Shown: one piece after another, positions 16,951 through 25,269 of the stretch
How positions within the stretch are numbered: position 1 is the first letter of the stretch
How the letters are laid out: the number at the start of each line of letters is the position of its first letter
Assembly: GCF_900129135.1 (NCBI RefSeq)
Contig: NZ_FQVI01000015.1
Coordinates: forward strand, 38,448 to 102,447
Direction: 5' to 3'
From: Lactonifactor longoviformis DSM 17459
Lineage (GTDB): Bacteria > Bacillota > Clostridia > Lachnospirales > Lachnospiraceae
Length of the DNA: 64,000 bases
The notes under the pieces: generated by a model
Database searches by the model: none
Told to the model about the DNA's origin: nothing
The model's input: only the letters and a program-made list of their open reading frames with translations
Position numbers and translations under genes: made by a program

Positions 16951-17430
16951 ATGAAAGAAACCAAACATGAAGCAGAGCAGCAGCTTGAGGAAATTCTGGA
17001 GTATTACAGCAGTCTGGAGAACAGAGGAGAGCAGAATACAATAAAAGAAATGCTCTGGGAGCTCCAGGAGGCCTACGGCAGTATCCCTGTCTGGCTGAGT
17101 GAGCGGGCAGCAAAGGCGGCTGGAGTCAAGCTGTCCTTTATCCGGGTGCTGCTTCGTCTCTCTCCTTCTCTAAAAGAGATCCCTTACTCTCATGAAATAC
17201 TTATCTGCACGGGAGAGCGGTGCCACAGGAAGGGAAGCAAAGACCTTCTTGCCATACTAAAAAAAGAGCTTCAGATTGGAAAAAATGGTGTCTCCAAAGA
17301 CGGAAGCATGTATCTCAGGACGCAAAACTGCCTGAAGCACTGCAGAACAGCCCCCAATGCTGTGATTGATGGTGAGTGGTATTATGGGCGGTCTCCAGAG
17401 GAGATTCTGGAAGTGATTAGAAATCTGTGA
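16951..17430 (+). CDS. NuoE-like thioredoxin-fold [2Fe-2S] protein
   Basis: A protein of 159 residues of the NuoE/HydC family (24-kDa subunit type). An N-terminal helical bundle (EEILEYYSSLE...MLWELQEAYGSIPVWLSERAAKAAG) is followed by a thioredoxin-like domain with the cluster cysteines ICTGERC and NCLKHC. Such proteins normally sit next to NuoF/HydB-type diaphorase subunits in hydrogenases, formate dehydrogenases or complex I. No partner gene lies nearby, so this is an orphan copy. It may join a complex encoded elsewhere. The ATG at 16951 fits the ACAGGAG site; the ATG at 16945 is too close to it. A strong terminator closes the gene. Confidence 0.88.
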   Translation: MKETKHEAEQQLEEILEYYSSLENRGEQNTIKEMLWELQEAYGSIPVWLSERAAKAAGVKLSFIRVLLRLSPSLKEIPYSHEILICTGERCHRKGSKDLLAILKKELQIGKNGVSKDGSMYLRTQNCLKHCRTAPNAVIDGEWYYGRSPEEILEVIRNL

Positions 17431-17450
17431 CAATTCACGCATAGAAGTAC

Positions 17451-17497
17451 CAACAGAAAAAAGAGGCAGTAACCATACGGTTCTGCCTCTTTTCTGT
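17451..17497 (+). terminator. Intrinsic terminator after the NuoE-like gene
   Basis: A long stem: AACAG/CTGTT outer arms, AGAGGCAG (17462-17469) with CTGCCTCT (17483-17490), and an inner AACC/GGTT. The downstream arm runs into TTTT. It looks active in both directions. Confidence 0.88.
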
Positions 17498-17533
17498 TAT
17501 TATATTACCACAAAACGGGCAATTTTTCAAGTC

Positions 17534-17562
17534 TTGCAATCCTCCTTGCACGGCCGTATAAT
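17534..17562 (+). promoter_or_regulatory. Promoter of the DUF6323/DUF6179 genes
   Basis: TTGCAA (17534-17539) and TATAAT (17557-17562) with 17 bp between them, 29 bases before the GTG start. Confidence 0.8.
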
Positions 17563-17591
17563 TAGCTCCACCTATAGAAAGGAGTGGTACT

Positions 17592-18134
17592 GTGACAGAG
17601 AATATATTTGCTTTATGGCAGGTGCAGAAGCAGAAAGAAGAAACACGCCTGATTCTGGACTGTAACAAGACAACCCAGTCTTTTGGTCTTTCTCTTTCAG
17701 CAGAAGAGGCAAAGGAACTGATAGTTTGCAGAAATAGGAGCCTGAAAACTTATCAGAGGGTGGAACTGGGCGGCGGAATCCTGGATAAGCTTATCTATAC
17801 CTTCTGTGACTCTGCTTTTATTACTTCTGATACCTATGGAAGCACACTGGCCAGACTTCAGGATATCTTTTACCGTTTTAAGAACGAGTCCCTGGATAAA
17901 CTGGCAGATGACGAACTGCTGGAATTTATGAAAGACACCTTTGAGAACATATGCTTCGGAGATTTAGACTACCTGGAGTCTACCTGTCTGGAACGGTTTG
18001 CACGGGCCATACGCTGTGGATACGATGGGCATCTGGCGTCCGGCGGCAGCGGTGAATATGAAGAATTCAGCGAGGAAGAACGGTGGGACAGTGAACTGTA
18101 TCTCGAGGCTCTGAGGGATCTGGCCTGGCGATAG
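17592..18134 (+). CDS. DUF6323 family protein
   Basis: A soluble protein of 180 residues starting with GTG behind AAGGAG. It contains the segment QSFGLSLSAEEAKELIVCRNRSLKTYQRVELGGGILDKLIYTFCDS, conserved in a Lachnospiraceae/Clostridia family labelled DUF6323. It has an acidic C-terminus with no visible catalytic motif. It is followed 17 bases later by a DUF6179 protein, and these two families appear to be regular neighbours, so they probably work together. The function is unknown. The family call comes from my recognition of the pairing and pattern and was not verified by a search. Confidence 0.7.
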   Translation: MTENIFALWQVQKQKEETRLILDCNKTTQSFGLSLSAEEAKELIVCRNRSLKTYQRVELGGGILDKLIYTFCDSAFITSDTYGSTLARLQDIFYRFKNESLDKLADDELLEFMKDTFENICFGDLDYLESTCLERFARAIRCGYDGHLASGGSGEYEEFSEEERWDSELYLEALRDLAWR

Positions 18135-18151
18135 CCCATGAAAGGAGTACT

Positions 18152-18991
18152 ATGATATATACAGCGGAAGAAATATTGCCTGTGGTTTCGTATCTGATTG
18201 ACAAATACACCAGCAAGGAGAGCAGCTCTGTGCCCTATGAAACTGCCCGGAGCCTGATGGAAGCAGTAGTTTACTGCATCAGGGAACTGGAACAATCTTC
18301 TTACAATTCTCTGGCCGGTGAACATCAACTGACGGCAAGAGCCGCTTATGAAGCCGGCTATGAAGCGGTTATCCATAAAGTATGGCGGACAAAAGAGCTT
18401 TATGAGAAGATGACAGAGAATTTCCTCTTTTACGGGTGCGCTAATTACAGAGACACTATTCAAACGGGCATGCCCCAGTTTTTTCTCAGGTACGATGCCC
18501 GGTTCTGTCCCCAGGACCATCTGCTTACACTGGACTACCCGCCGCTGTTTCTGGATTACAGACAGCAGGGAATTGATCTGGTTCATGAGTATCTGGGAAA
18601 CCTTTTTCTGGAACAGAAGTTCCTCTCTTTGTTTTCCCCTGAAGCAGCAGAGTATCTGGTAAGGCAGCAGGAGGAACAAAACAAGGCCCCTTATATGGGA
18701 AACATAAGTGAACTGGTGCTTCTCAATGCCATTGGATGTTTCCTTACAGACTGTCCTCTGTATGAACCAGTCCTCTATGAGAAGCACGAGGAAGAGATCG
18801 CGGGTTATTTTTCGGAAGACACCCGGGAGCAGGCGGAGAGAAAGGCGGCAGGCATTATTAAGATTATCATCCGGGAGGCAGACACCCCCGGGATGACACA
18901 GTATTTTACGCGGATGAGCCGGGAGCTGGCGGCACGGATAAAAAACAGTCTGGCACACGGCACCTTATCTTCTGTCTTTACTTTTTCCTGA
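18152..18991 (+). CDS. DUF6179 family protein
   Basis: A protein of 279 residues, mostly helical, beginning MIYTAEEILPVVSYLIDKYTSKESSSVPYETA and with a central DARFCPQDHLLTLDYPP segment. It has no signal peptide or membrane segment. The gene sits 17 bases after the DUF6323 gene and is probably co-transcribed from the 17534 promoter. Its last 27 bases overlap the end of the convergent TRIC-type gene. I read it as DUF6179 from its partner and its length; no function is assigned. Confidence 0.7.
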   Translation: MIYTAEEILPVVSYLIDKYTSKESSSVPYETARSLMEAVVYCIRELEQSSYNSLAGEHQLTARAAYEAGYEAVIHKVWRTKELYEKMTENFLFYGCANYRDTIQTGMPQFFLRYDARFCPQDHLLTLDYPPLFLDYRQQGIDLVHEYLGNLFLEQKFLSLFSPEAAEYLVRQQEEQNKAPYMGNISELVLLNAIGCFLTDCPLYEPVLYEKHEEEIAGYFSEDTREQAERKAAGIIKIIIREADTPGMTQYFTRMSRELAARIKNSLAHGTLSSVFTFS

Positions 18992-19630
18992 AGCTCTGGG
19001 CAGATTCCAGCGGTATCTGGTTGCCAGAAGGCGGATTATAACTACAAGAAAAGCACATAGCAGCATGGCGCTGTTTCCGGGAATGAGTTCCCGTAAAAAG
19101 ATATAGCAGACGGCACCGATGATAGAAGCGCAGGCATAGAAATGCTTCCGGAGCACATAGGGAGTCTGGTTTGCCATAATATCCCGGAGCATTCCTCCTC
19201 CCACACCGGTGACAACGCCCAGAAAAGCCGCCAGAAACCGATAGTCTCCGTACCCGGCTTCTATGGCTGTGTTAATGCCTACAACGGTGAATGCGCCCAA
19301 ACCTACCGCGTCAAAAATATTCATGACCTTTTCATAAGTGGATCGGTATCTGCCCTCCATAATTCTGGGATGAAAACGGATCACCAGAAAGAGCAGAAGT
19401 ACCGTAATCAGGGACATCCATACATATACAGGATTGCGGAACAGACTGGGCGGAATATTGCCAATAGTAATATCCCTTATCATCCCCCCGCCTACCGCGG
19501 TTATGACTCCAAGTACAATAATTCCCAAAAGATCCAGGTTTTTTTCTATAGCCACCATGGCGCCGGAAGAGGCAAAAGCAATGGTGCCTGCGGCCTCCAG
19601 AGCAAAGAGCATTGTCCAGTGAATTTCCAT
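18965..19630 (-). CDS. TRIC/UPF0126 family membrane channel
   Basis: A membrane protein of 221 residues with seven hydrophobic helices and two copies of the family motif GGGM-RDI (VGGGMIRDITIG near residue 45; VGGGMLRDIMANQTP near residue 130), the internal duplication typical of YicG/UPF0126. Homologues are trimeric cation channels related to TRIC; glycine transport has also been proposed for some. The ATG at 19630 follows GGGAGG on the minus strand; longer frames upstream lack a site. It is a single gene, convergent with and overlapping the DUF6179 gene. Confidence 0.9.
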   Translation of the reverse strand: MEIHWTMLFALEAAGTIAFASSGAMVAIEKNLDLLGIIVLGVITAVGGGMIRDITIGNIPPSLFRNPVYVWMSLITVLLLFLVIRFHPRIMEGRYRSTYEKVMNIFDAVGLGAFTVVGINTAIEAGYGDYRFLAAFLGVVTGVGGGMLRDIMANQTPYVLRKHFYACASIIGAVCYIFLRELIPGNSAMLLCAFLVVIIRLLATRYRWNLPRASGKSKDRR

Positions 19631-19774
19631 CCGTACTTCCTCCCAAACTGTGTTACTAGCAGAATTATGATTACGTTCACACCATATCCGCACCTGGCAA
19701 ATAGTCCCGGAGGGCAGCACTGTGTGAACAGTACCATTATTTTACCACAGGAGAAGTCTCAGAGCTACCGGTTC

Positions 19775-19803
19775 TTGCAGTTTTATAACAATTCAGATAC
19801 AAT
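19775..19803 (+). promoter_or_regulatory. Promoter of the DUF2284 gene
   Basis: TTGCAG (19775-19780) and TACAAT (19798-19803) with 17 bp between, 36 bases before the start. The site is divergent from the TRIC-type gene. Confidence 0.7.
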
Positions 19804-19838
19804 AGCCTTAAGGTACAATGGAAGGAGATTTTTATACA

Positions 19839-20390
19839 ATGAATATGGAAGCATTTGAGACTTTTATCAGCCAGTTTCCCATCTATCAATATGTGTTTAT
19901 CCCCACAGAGGAGCTGGCGTTTTCTCCCAGAATCCGTACGATATGCCGGCAGGAATGCCAGCGGTATGGAACTACCTGGGCCTGTCCTCCCGGAGTAGGT
20001 ACTCTGGAAGCGTGCCGGGAGCGGTGCCTGTCCTATCCCCAGTGTTTTTTCTTTTCCACAGTGGCCGAGGTCGCTGATATTATGAATATGGAGGAAACCC
20101 TGGGTACCAGGAGGGAACATGAGGATATTGTTGCACAAATAGAAGCCTGGATCAAAGAACAGGGGAACCGCTGCATGGCCCTGTCCACAGAATCCTGTGA
20201 CATCTGTGACGAGTGTGCCTATCCCGACAGCCCCTGCCGTTTTCCGGAGCTGATGCACCCCTGTGTGGAAAGCCATGGAATTGTAGTGACTGAGCTGGCA
20301 GAGCGTTTTGAGATGGATTACACCATCGGCTACAATCAAATTCTCTGGTTTGGCATTATTTTCCTTGAGGATACATATATTAGAGAATAA
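19839..20390 (+). CDS. DUF2284 cysteine-rich metal-binding protein
   Basis: A protein of 183 residues of the DUF2284 family, with conserved cysteine clusters: CRQECQRYGTTWACPPGVG, CRERC, then SCDICDECAYPDSPCRFPELMHPC in the C-terminal half. The CxxC groups point to bound zinc or an iron-sulfur cluster. The DUF2284 function is unknown and relatives are frequent in anaerobes. ATG 19839 is selected behind AAGGAG. It lies 21 bases ahead of yqfC in the same direction. Confidence 0.88.
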   Translation: MNMEAFETFISQFPIYQYVFIPTEELAFSPRIRTICRQECQRYGTTWACPPGVGTLEACRERCLSYPQCFFFSTVAEVADIMNMEETLGTRREHEDIVAQIEAWIKEQGNRCMALSTESCDICDECAYPDSPCRFPELMHPCVESHGIVVTELAERFEMDYTIGYNQILWFGIIFLEDTYIRE

Positions 20391-20411
20391 TAACCACAAG
20401 GGAGGCTTTTT

Positions 20412-20690
20412 GTGAAGCATAAGAAGCCTAAAAAATTAGCCGGCGACATAGTGAACACTCTGCAGATTCCAAGGGACTTGGCTTACCGCGATGTGGTGGT
20501 TACTATTGTGGGAAGTTCAGAGCTATACATAGAAAATTATAAAAGCATTTTGGAATATGAAGACTGGGGGATCCTGGTTCAGACAAAAAAAGGAAAAATC
20601 CGGGTGGAGGGAAGAAACCTGAAAATAGAGTATTATACCAGCGAAGAAATGAAGATACAGGGATGTATTCTTCACGTATATCACGAATAA
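20412..20690 (+). CDS. yqfC: Sporulation protein YqfC
   Basis: A 92-residue YabP/YqfC family protein starting with GTG behind GGGAGG. The block LQIPRDLAYRDVVVTIVGSSELYIENYKSILEY and the terminal TSEEMKIQGCI are characteristic. In Bacillus it is made in the mother cell under sigma-E; its precise role is unclear. It is followed by yqfD and phoH, the usual order in endospore formers, which supports a spore-forming host. Confidence 0.92.
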   Translation: MKHKKPKKLAGDIVNTLQIPRDLAYRDVVVTIVGSSELYIENYKSILEYEDWGILVQTKKGKIRVEGRNLKIEYYTSEEMKIQGCILHVYHE

Positions 20691-20705
20691 ACGGAGGTAT
20701 GATAT

Positions 20706-21944
20706 TTGAAAAAATGGAAATATTACGGAAAGGGTTATCTGCATATCCGGCTGATGAGCAAGGAACCGGAACGCTTTTTAAATCTGTGTGCCAATCATAA
20801 TATTCCCATCTGGGATCTGACCCATGTGGAGAATTACTATGAAATGAATATAACGATTCAGGGCTTTTACCAGCTAAAGCCGCTTTGCAAAAAAACAAAG
20901 ACCAGAATCATGATTAAGGGAAAATATGGACTGCCTTTCTTTTTTTACAAAAACAAAAAGAGAAAGGCCTTTTTTATTGGGATTGCCCTCTGTCTGTTCC
21001 TGCTCTACGGCATGTCTTTATATATCTGGAACATACATGTGGAGGGGAACCTGTCCAACAGTACCCAGTCCATTCTCCTCTATCTGGATGAGCTGGATGT
21101 CCATCACGGAATTGCCAAAAGAAAACTTGACTGCGCCTGGATATCTGCCCAGATACGAAAGGAATTTCCAGATATTATCTGGGTATCTACGAAGATTCAG
21201 GGGACGCGGCTGATTCTCCATGTGCAGGAAAATACAGACCGGTATGTGGAGGAGGAGGCGGCAGATACCTCCCCCTGCGACCTTGTTGCTGAGAAGGGAG
21301 GCACCATTGTTTCAATGGTCACCCGCCAGGGAACGCCGCAGATGGCCAAAGGTGATGTATGCAAAGAAGGAGATATTCTTGTACTGGGCCGGCTGGATAT
21401 AAAAGACGACAGCGGAGAGACGGCCCAGAGAGAGTATGTGCACTCCGATGCCGATATCTATGTGCGGACACAGTATCAGTATTACCAGGAGTTTCCGCTG
21501 TCCTACGATAAAAGGGTTTATACCGGGAAGACAAAAAAGCACTATATACTGCAAATAATGGACACTTACTTTTCCACCAGAGGGCGTGCTCCGTTTACGG
21601 ATTACCACAGCGTATCATCTACGAACAGAGTGAAGCTTACGGAGAATTTTTATCTCCCCATCACGTACGGAACCATTACAGACTATGAATATACGCCGGA
21701 AACCTTAACATACACCAAGGCAGAGGCGGTTAAGAAGGCACAGCGGAAGCTTACTTCTTTTCTGGATAAATTATCTGAAAAAGGGGTAGAAATTTGTGAC
21801 AATCGTGTTAAAATAGAGATAAATTCCACTTCCTGTATTTCAAAAGGATCCATCGAAGTGATAGAAAAGATAGGAAAGGAAGCTCCCACAGAAGTGGTGG
21901 CGCCTCCGGAAGCAGAAGAAAGGACAGCAGAAACGGATGAGTAA
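20706..21944 (+). CDS. yqfD: Sporulation protein YqfD
   Basis: A protein of 412 residues starting at TTG 20706 (GGAGG upstream), immediately after yqfC. It has an N-terminal soluble part, one membrane segment (about residues 86-106, FFIGIALCLFLLYGMSLYIW) and a long exterior domain, as in YqfD/SpoIV family proteins. It is expressed in the mother cell during sporulation in relatives, and its mechanism is not established. The C-terminal tail (APPEAEERTAETDE) is acidic. The stop overlaps the phoH start by 8 bases. Confidence 0.92.
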   Translation: MKKWKYYGKGYLHIRLMSKEPERFLNLCANHNIPIWDLTHVENYYEMNITIQGFYQLKPLCKKTKTRIMIKGKYGLPFFFYKNKKRKAFFIGIALCLFLLYGMSLYIWNIHVEGNLSNSTQSILLYLDELDVHHGIAKRKLDCAWISAQIRKEFPDIIWVSTKIQGTRLILHVQENTDRYVEEEAADTSPCDLVAEKGGTIVSMVTRQGTPQMAKGDVCKEGDILVLGRLDIKDDSGETAQREYVHSDADIYVRTQYQYYQEFPLSYDKRVYTGKTKKHYILQIMDTYFSTRGRAPFTDYHSVSSTNRVKLTENFYLPITYGTITDYEYTPETLTYTKAEAVKKAQRKLTSFLDKLSEKGVEICDNRVKIEINSTSCISKGSIEVIEKIGKEAPTEVVAPPEAEERTAETDE

Positions 21945-22935
21945 TATCGTTGAAACCCTGATGGAAATACCCATCGATCATGAAAGAAATGTGTTCGGAC
22001 AATTTGATGAGTACGTAAAAAAGATAGAAAAGACACTGAATGTAACCGTTATCTCAAGGGACGGCAATCTTAAGATTCTTGGGAGAGAACAGAATACCAG
22101 ACAGGCGAAAAAGGTATTTGAGCAGCTCACAGAGCTTTCCAGAAGAGGGAATACTATAACGGAACAACAGGTAAACTATACCTTATCTCTTTCTTTTGAA
22201 GAGAAGGAGCAAAATGTTGTGGAGATCGACAGAGACTGTATCTGCCATACCATAAACGGACGCCCTATCAAGCCTAAAACCTTGGGGCAAAAGCAGTATG
22301 TGGATCAGATTCGGAAGAACATGATCGTATTCGGACTGGGCCCTGCAGGTACCGGTAAGACATATCTGGCCATGGCCATGGCAATCACAGCCTTCCGGAA
22401 CAATGAAGTAAGCCGCATCATTCTCACCCGGCCGGCCATCGAAGCCGGGGAGAAGCTTGGCTTTTTGCCGGGAGATCTGCAGAGCAAGGTAGATCCTTAT
22501 CTGCGCCCCCTCTACGATGCGCTGTACCAGATTATGGGGGCGGAAAGCTTTGCCAAGAATATGGAAAAAGGGCTGATTGAAGTAGCTCCCCTGGCGTATA
22601 TGCGGGGGCGGACTCTGGACAATGCATTTATAATTCTGGACGAAGCACAGAATACTACGCCTGCGCAGATGAAGATGTTTTTGACACGCATTGGATTTGG
22701 CTCGAAAGTAATTGTCACAGGAGATCTCTCCCAGAAGGATCTCCCCAGCGGAGCCCGTTCAGGGCTGGATGTGGCCCTGCAGGTGCTGAAAAAGGTTGAG
22801 GGTATTTCCTTTTCCCAGCTGACCAGCAAGGATGTGGTTCGCCACCCGCTGGTGCAGAAGATTGTACAGGCCTATGATACGTATGAGAAAAGGCAGAAGC
22901 CACAAAAGAATACCCGCAGAGAACGGGAGAGATAA
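21937..22935 (+). CDS. phoH: PhoH-family ATPase
   Basis: A protein of 332 residues. The Walker A motif is GPAGTGKT (near residue 133), the Walker B region FIILDEAQNTTPAQMK (near residue 230), and GDLSQKDLP is the downstream sensor. An N-terminal segment with a KH-like basic patch precedes the ATPase domain. PhoH proteins are RNA-linked ATPases often encoded with YbeY. The start overlaps yqfD by 8 bases; ybeY follows 18 bases later, as in other Firmicutes, which suggests a shared role in RNA processing or ribosome maturation. Confidence 0.95.
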   Translation: MSNIVETLMEIPIDHERNVFGQFDEYVKKIEKTLNVTVISRDGNLKILGREQNTRQAKKVFEQLTELSRRGNTITEQQVNYTLSLSFEEKEQNVVEIDRDCICHTINGRPIKPKTLGQKQYVDQIRKNMIVFGLGPAGTGKTYLAMAMAITAFRNNEVSRIILTRPAIEAGEKLGFLPGDLQSKVDPYLRPLYDALYQIMGAESFAKNMEKGLIEVAPLAYMRGRTLDNAFIILDEAQNTTPAQMKMFLTRIGFGSKVIVTGDLSQKDLPSGARSGLDVALQVLKKVEGISFSQLTSKDVVRHPLVQKIVQAYDTYEKRQKPQKNTRRERER

Positions 22936-22953
22936 AGGACAGAGGATAAGCGT

Positions 22954-23451
22954 ATGACATTAACAATAGAAAATGAACAGGAACAGGAAATTTCTTTTGA
23001 TTTTGAGACGATTGCCAGGCAGGTTGCAGAGGCAGCTCTCGACCGGGAAGTGTGTCCCTATGAGGCGGAGATCGGCCTGGTTCTCACCGGCGCGGAAGAG
23101 ATTCGCCGGGTAAACCGGGAGTTCAGAGGACTGGATAAGGAGACAGATGTTCTGTCTTTTCCCATGATCCCATTTTCATCTCCGGCAGACTATGGTATAA
23201 TTGAAGCCATGGGAGATGACTGCTTTAATCCCGATACGGGGGAGCTTATGCTGGGAGATATCATGATATCTGTTCCCCGTATGAAGGAGCAGGCAGAGGC
23301 CTACGGACATACCCAGCTTCGAGAGTTTGCCTTTCTGATTGCTCACAGTATGCTGCACCTTTTGGGATATGATCATATGACCCCCGGGGAAGCAGCTGTA
23401 ATGGAAGAAAAGCAGGAAGCAATCCTGTCCGGTTTACAAATCAAAAGATAA
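22954..23451 (+). CDS. ybeY: Endoribonuclease YbeY
   Basis: A 165-residue zinc-dependent RNase. The motif HSMLHLLGYDHMTPGE (H-x3-H-x5-H) near residues 130-140 binds zinc. The N-terminal EIGLVLTGAEEIRRVNREFRGLDKETDVLSFP block is diagnostic. YbeY acts in 16S rRNA 3'-end maturation and ribosome quality control. It follows phoH by 18 bases, the usual partnership. Confidence 0.96.
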   Translation: MTLTIENEQEQEISFDFETIARQVAEAALDREVCPYEAEIGLVLTGAEEIRRVNREFRGLDKETDVLSFPMIPFSSPADYGIIEAMGDDCFNPDTGELMLGDIMISVPRMKEQAEAYGHTQLREFAFLIAHSMLHLLGYDHMTPGEAAVMEEKQEAILSGLQIKR

Positions 23452-23465
23452 ATGGAGGAAGTCAC

Positions 23466-24623
23466 ATGAAGCGTTATAAGGTGGTTTTGGCCTGTGTTCT
23501 TGCATCAGCAGTGCTGTTTGGATGCGGCAAGAAGGAAGAGCCGAAGGAACCGGAGGTAAAGGAAGAAGAACCTGTACAGGAGGAGGAGCCGGAAGAAATT
23601 GTTGAAGCAGAAGTGCCTGACAAGGAACAGATTCCAGACGGTATGGTAAAGAGTTACCTGACCGGAGAATACGTTTCTGAAGCCATCGGTACAAGGCGGC
23701 CGGTTGCCGTAATGCTCAACAATATCAAAAAAGCTGTTCCCCAGGCAGGAATAGCCAATGCCGGGGTAGTATACGAGGCGCCTGTAGAGGGAGGAATCAC
23801 CCGTTTGATGGGGATCTTCGAGGACTACGACAACCTCACCAAAATAGGCTCTGTCAGAAGCTGCCGGGATTATTATATATATTATGCCCTGGAGTTTGAT
23901 GCCATTTATGCCCACTACGGTCAGGCAGCGTATGCCCTGCCGTATCTGGACCTGGAGAATGTCAACAACTTAAGCGGACTATCGGGTTATGGAAGCCAGG
24001 TGTATTACCGGACAAAAGACAGAAAAGCTCCCCACAATGCCTATACAAGTTTTGAGGGCCTTCAAAAAGGAATAGAGATTAACGGATATACGCAGGAGTA
24101 TTCTTCTGATTATACAGGACACTACCAGTTTGCCAAGGTAGGTGAGACTGTTTCTCTGGAGAACGCATCCCCTGCAGCTTATGTGAGACTGCACTATAAG
24201 GTTAATGACCCCTGGTTTGAGTATCACCAGGATGACGGTCTTTACTACCGTTTCCAGTATGGGGAACCGCAGATTGATGAACTGACCGGGGAACAATTAG
24301 CCTACAAGAATATTCTTATTGAGTATTCTCCCTGGGAATATTACCCGGATGGTTCTTATCTGAATGTGGATACCTTATCCGGGGGCAGCGGCAAGTATAT
24401 TACCAACGGGCAGGCCATAGATGTGACCTGGACGAAAAATGGCAATGAATGGGGTCCCACCCGTTATTATGACGCATCCGGAAACGAGATTACGCTGAAT
24501 ACCGGAAAAACATGGGTATGTATTGTACAGGATACAGAAGCAGCCAATGTAGAAATCAATGACGGAACCGGTACAGAGCAGCCCGCTCCTTCAGAGGTGG
24601 ACGAGAATCTGGACGCAGAATAG
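23466..24623 (+). CDS. DUF3048 lipoprotein (YerB-like)
   Basis: A protein of 385 residues. A lipoprotein signal peptide ends at LFGC (lipidated Cys20), followed by a Glu/Lys-rich linker (residues 22-55). The DUF3048 N-terminal domain (RPVAVMLNNIKKAVPQAGI...GITRLMGIFEDY...SVRSCRDYYI) and a C-terminal beta domain (ITNGQAIDVTWTK...TWVCIVQD) then follow. It is related to YerB, a membrane-anchored protein of unknown biochemical activity. It starts 15 bases after ybeY, so it may be in the same transcript. Confidence 0.9.
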   Translation: MKRYKVVLACVLASAVLFGCGKKEEPKEPEVKEEEPVQEEEPEEIVEAEVPDKEQIPDGMVKSYLTGEYVSEAIGTRRPVAVMLNNIKKAVPQAGIANAGVVYEAPVEGGITRLMGIFEDYDNLTKIGSVRSCRDYYIYYALEFDAIYAHYGQAAYALPYLDLENVNNLSGLSGYGSQVYYRTKDRKAPHNAYTSFEGLQKGIEINGYTQEYSSDYTGHYQFAKVGETVSLENASPAAYVRLHYKVNDPWFEYHQDDGLYYRFQYGEPQIDELTGEQLAYKNILIEYSPWEYYPDGSYLNVDTLSGGSGKYITNGQAIDVTWTKNGNEWGPTRYYDASGNEITLNTGKTWVCIVQDTEAANVEINDGTGTEQPAPSEVDENLDAE

Positions 24624-24652
24624 ACGCAGCTGAATAATTAGCAAAATCTGGT

Positions 24653-24708
24653 CGATACTATAGTCAAAAAGGAGTGATATCTCATGCGTAAAGCATACTA
24701 TAGTATCG
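24653..24708 (+). repeat. 12-bp inverted repeat enclosing a ribosome site and start codon
   Basis: CGATACTATAGT (24653-24664) and its exact complement ACTATAGTATCG (24697-24708) lie on either side of the AAGGAG and ATG (24684) of the next gene. In the transcript they would form a stem with the start region in a 32-base loop. Each arm also contains the palindrome ACTATAGT; the right arm extends to ATACTATAGTAT. Either RNA folding or two repressor sites are possible. Confidence 0.7.
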
Positions 24709-25166
24709 GCATTTTTATTGCCGTATTCTTTCTAAGTGCAGGATTCTATACAAATTACCAGGTCAGTTCTCTCAAAGACAGGCTGATGGTCCTGAACCGC
24801 ACCGTAGACAGGCTGAATGCCCAGGAGACGGATGCGTCCGGGAGCTTTCCCAGAAAGGATGCCCTGTATACCTTTGAAATCTACGATGCAGCTACCGGAA
24901 AGCTGGATCAGCAGCAATTTCAGGTGGTAAGCTATTCTTCTGACCATATAGTTTTAAGACAGAGTCAGGAGGAAGAGAAGAATTTTCTTATCAAAGATAC
25001 TGATAATTCCGTAACCGTATATCTGGAGGACGGCGAGACGGTTTACGAATACACAGACATAGCCACAGACAGTCTCCCACAAGAGCTCCAGGCAGAAATT
25101 AAAGAAGGAAAGACCATCCCAACAGTGGACGAACTATACAGTTTTTTGGAGAATTACTCCAGCTGA
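24684..25166 (+). CDS. BofC C-terminal-like membrane-anchored protein
   Basis: A protein of 160 residues with a single N-terminal membrane anchor (residues 6-24), a short coiled region (SSLKDRLMVLNRTVDRLNAQ) and an exterior domain. The C-terminal part (NFLIKDTDNSVTVYLEDGETVYEYTDIATDSLPQEL...TVDELYSFLENYSS) resembles the BofC C-terminal domain found in clostridial sporulation or envelope proteins. In Bacillus BofC restrains the SpoIVB signal. The assignment is by pattern only. The start region is enclosed by an inverted repeat. Confidence 0.65.
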   Translation: MRKAYYSIGIFIAVFFLSAGFYTNYQVSSLKDRLMVLNRTVDRLNAQETDASGSFPRKDALYTFEIYDAATGKLDQQQFQVVSYSSDHIVLRQSQEEEKNFLIKDTDNSVTVYLEDGETVYEYTDIATDSLPQELQAEIKEGKTIPTVDELYSFLENYSS

Positions 25167-25188
25167 ACCGGGTCTTCTCTCTGTACTC

Positions 25189-25200
25189 CGGTCTAGACCG
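25189..25200 (+). other. 12-bp palindrome upstream of proB
   Basis: A perfect CGGTCTAGACCG palindrome lies 70 bases before the proB start, inside a 103-base gap. No proline T-box fits there. It may be an operator for the pro cluster or part of a short terminator. Confidence 0.35.
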
Positions 25201-25269
25201 CGCTCCTCTGGACGAACAGAAAAAAATGTTGTAATATAAGAGCGATATGACTTTACAGGGAGAAAAGCT

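Noticed and set aside
25167..25269. Proline T-box or other riboswitch before proB
   Set aside because: The gap is only 103 bases and has no specifier stem or T-box sequence.
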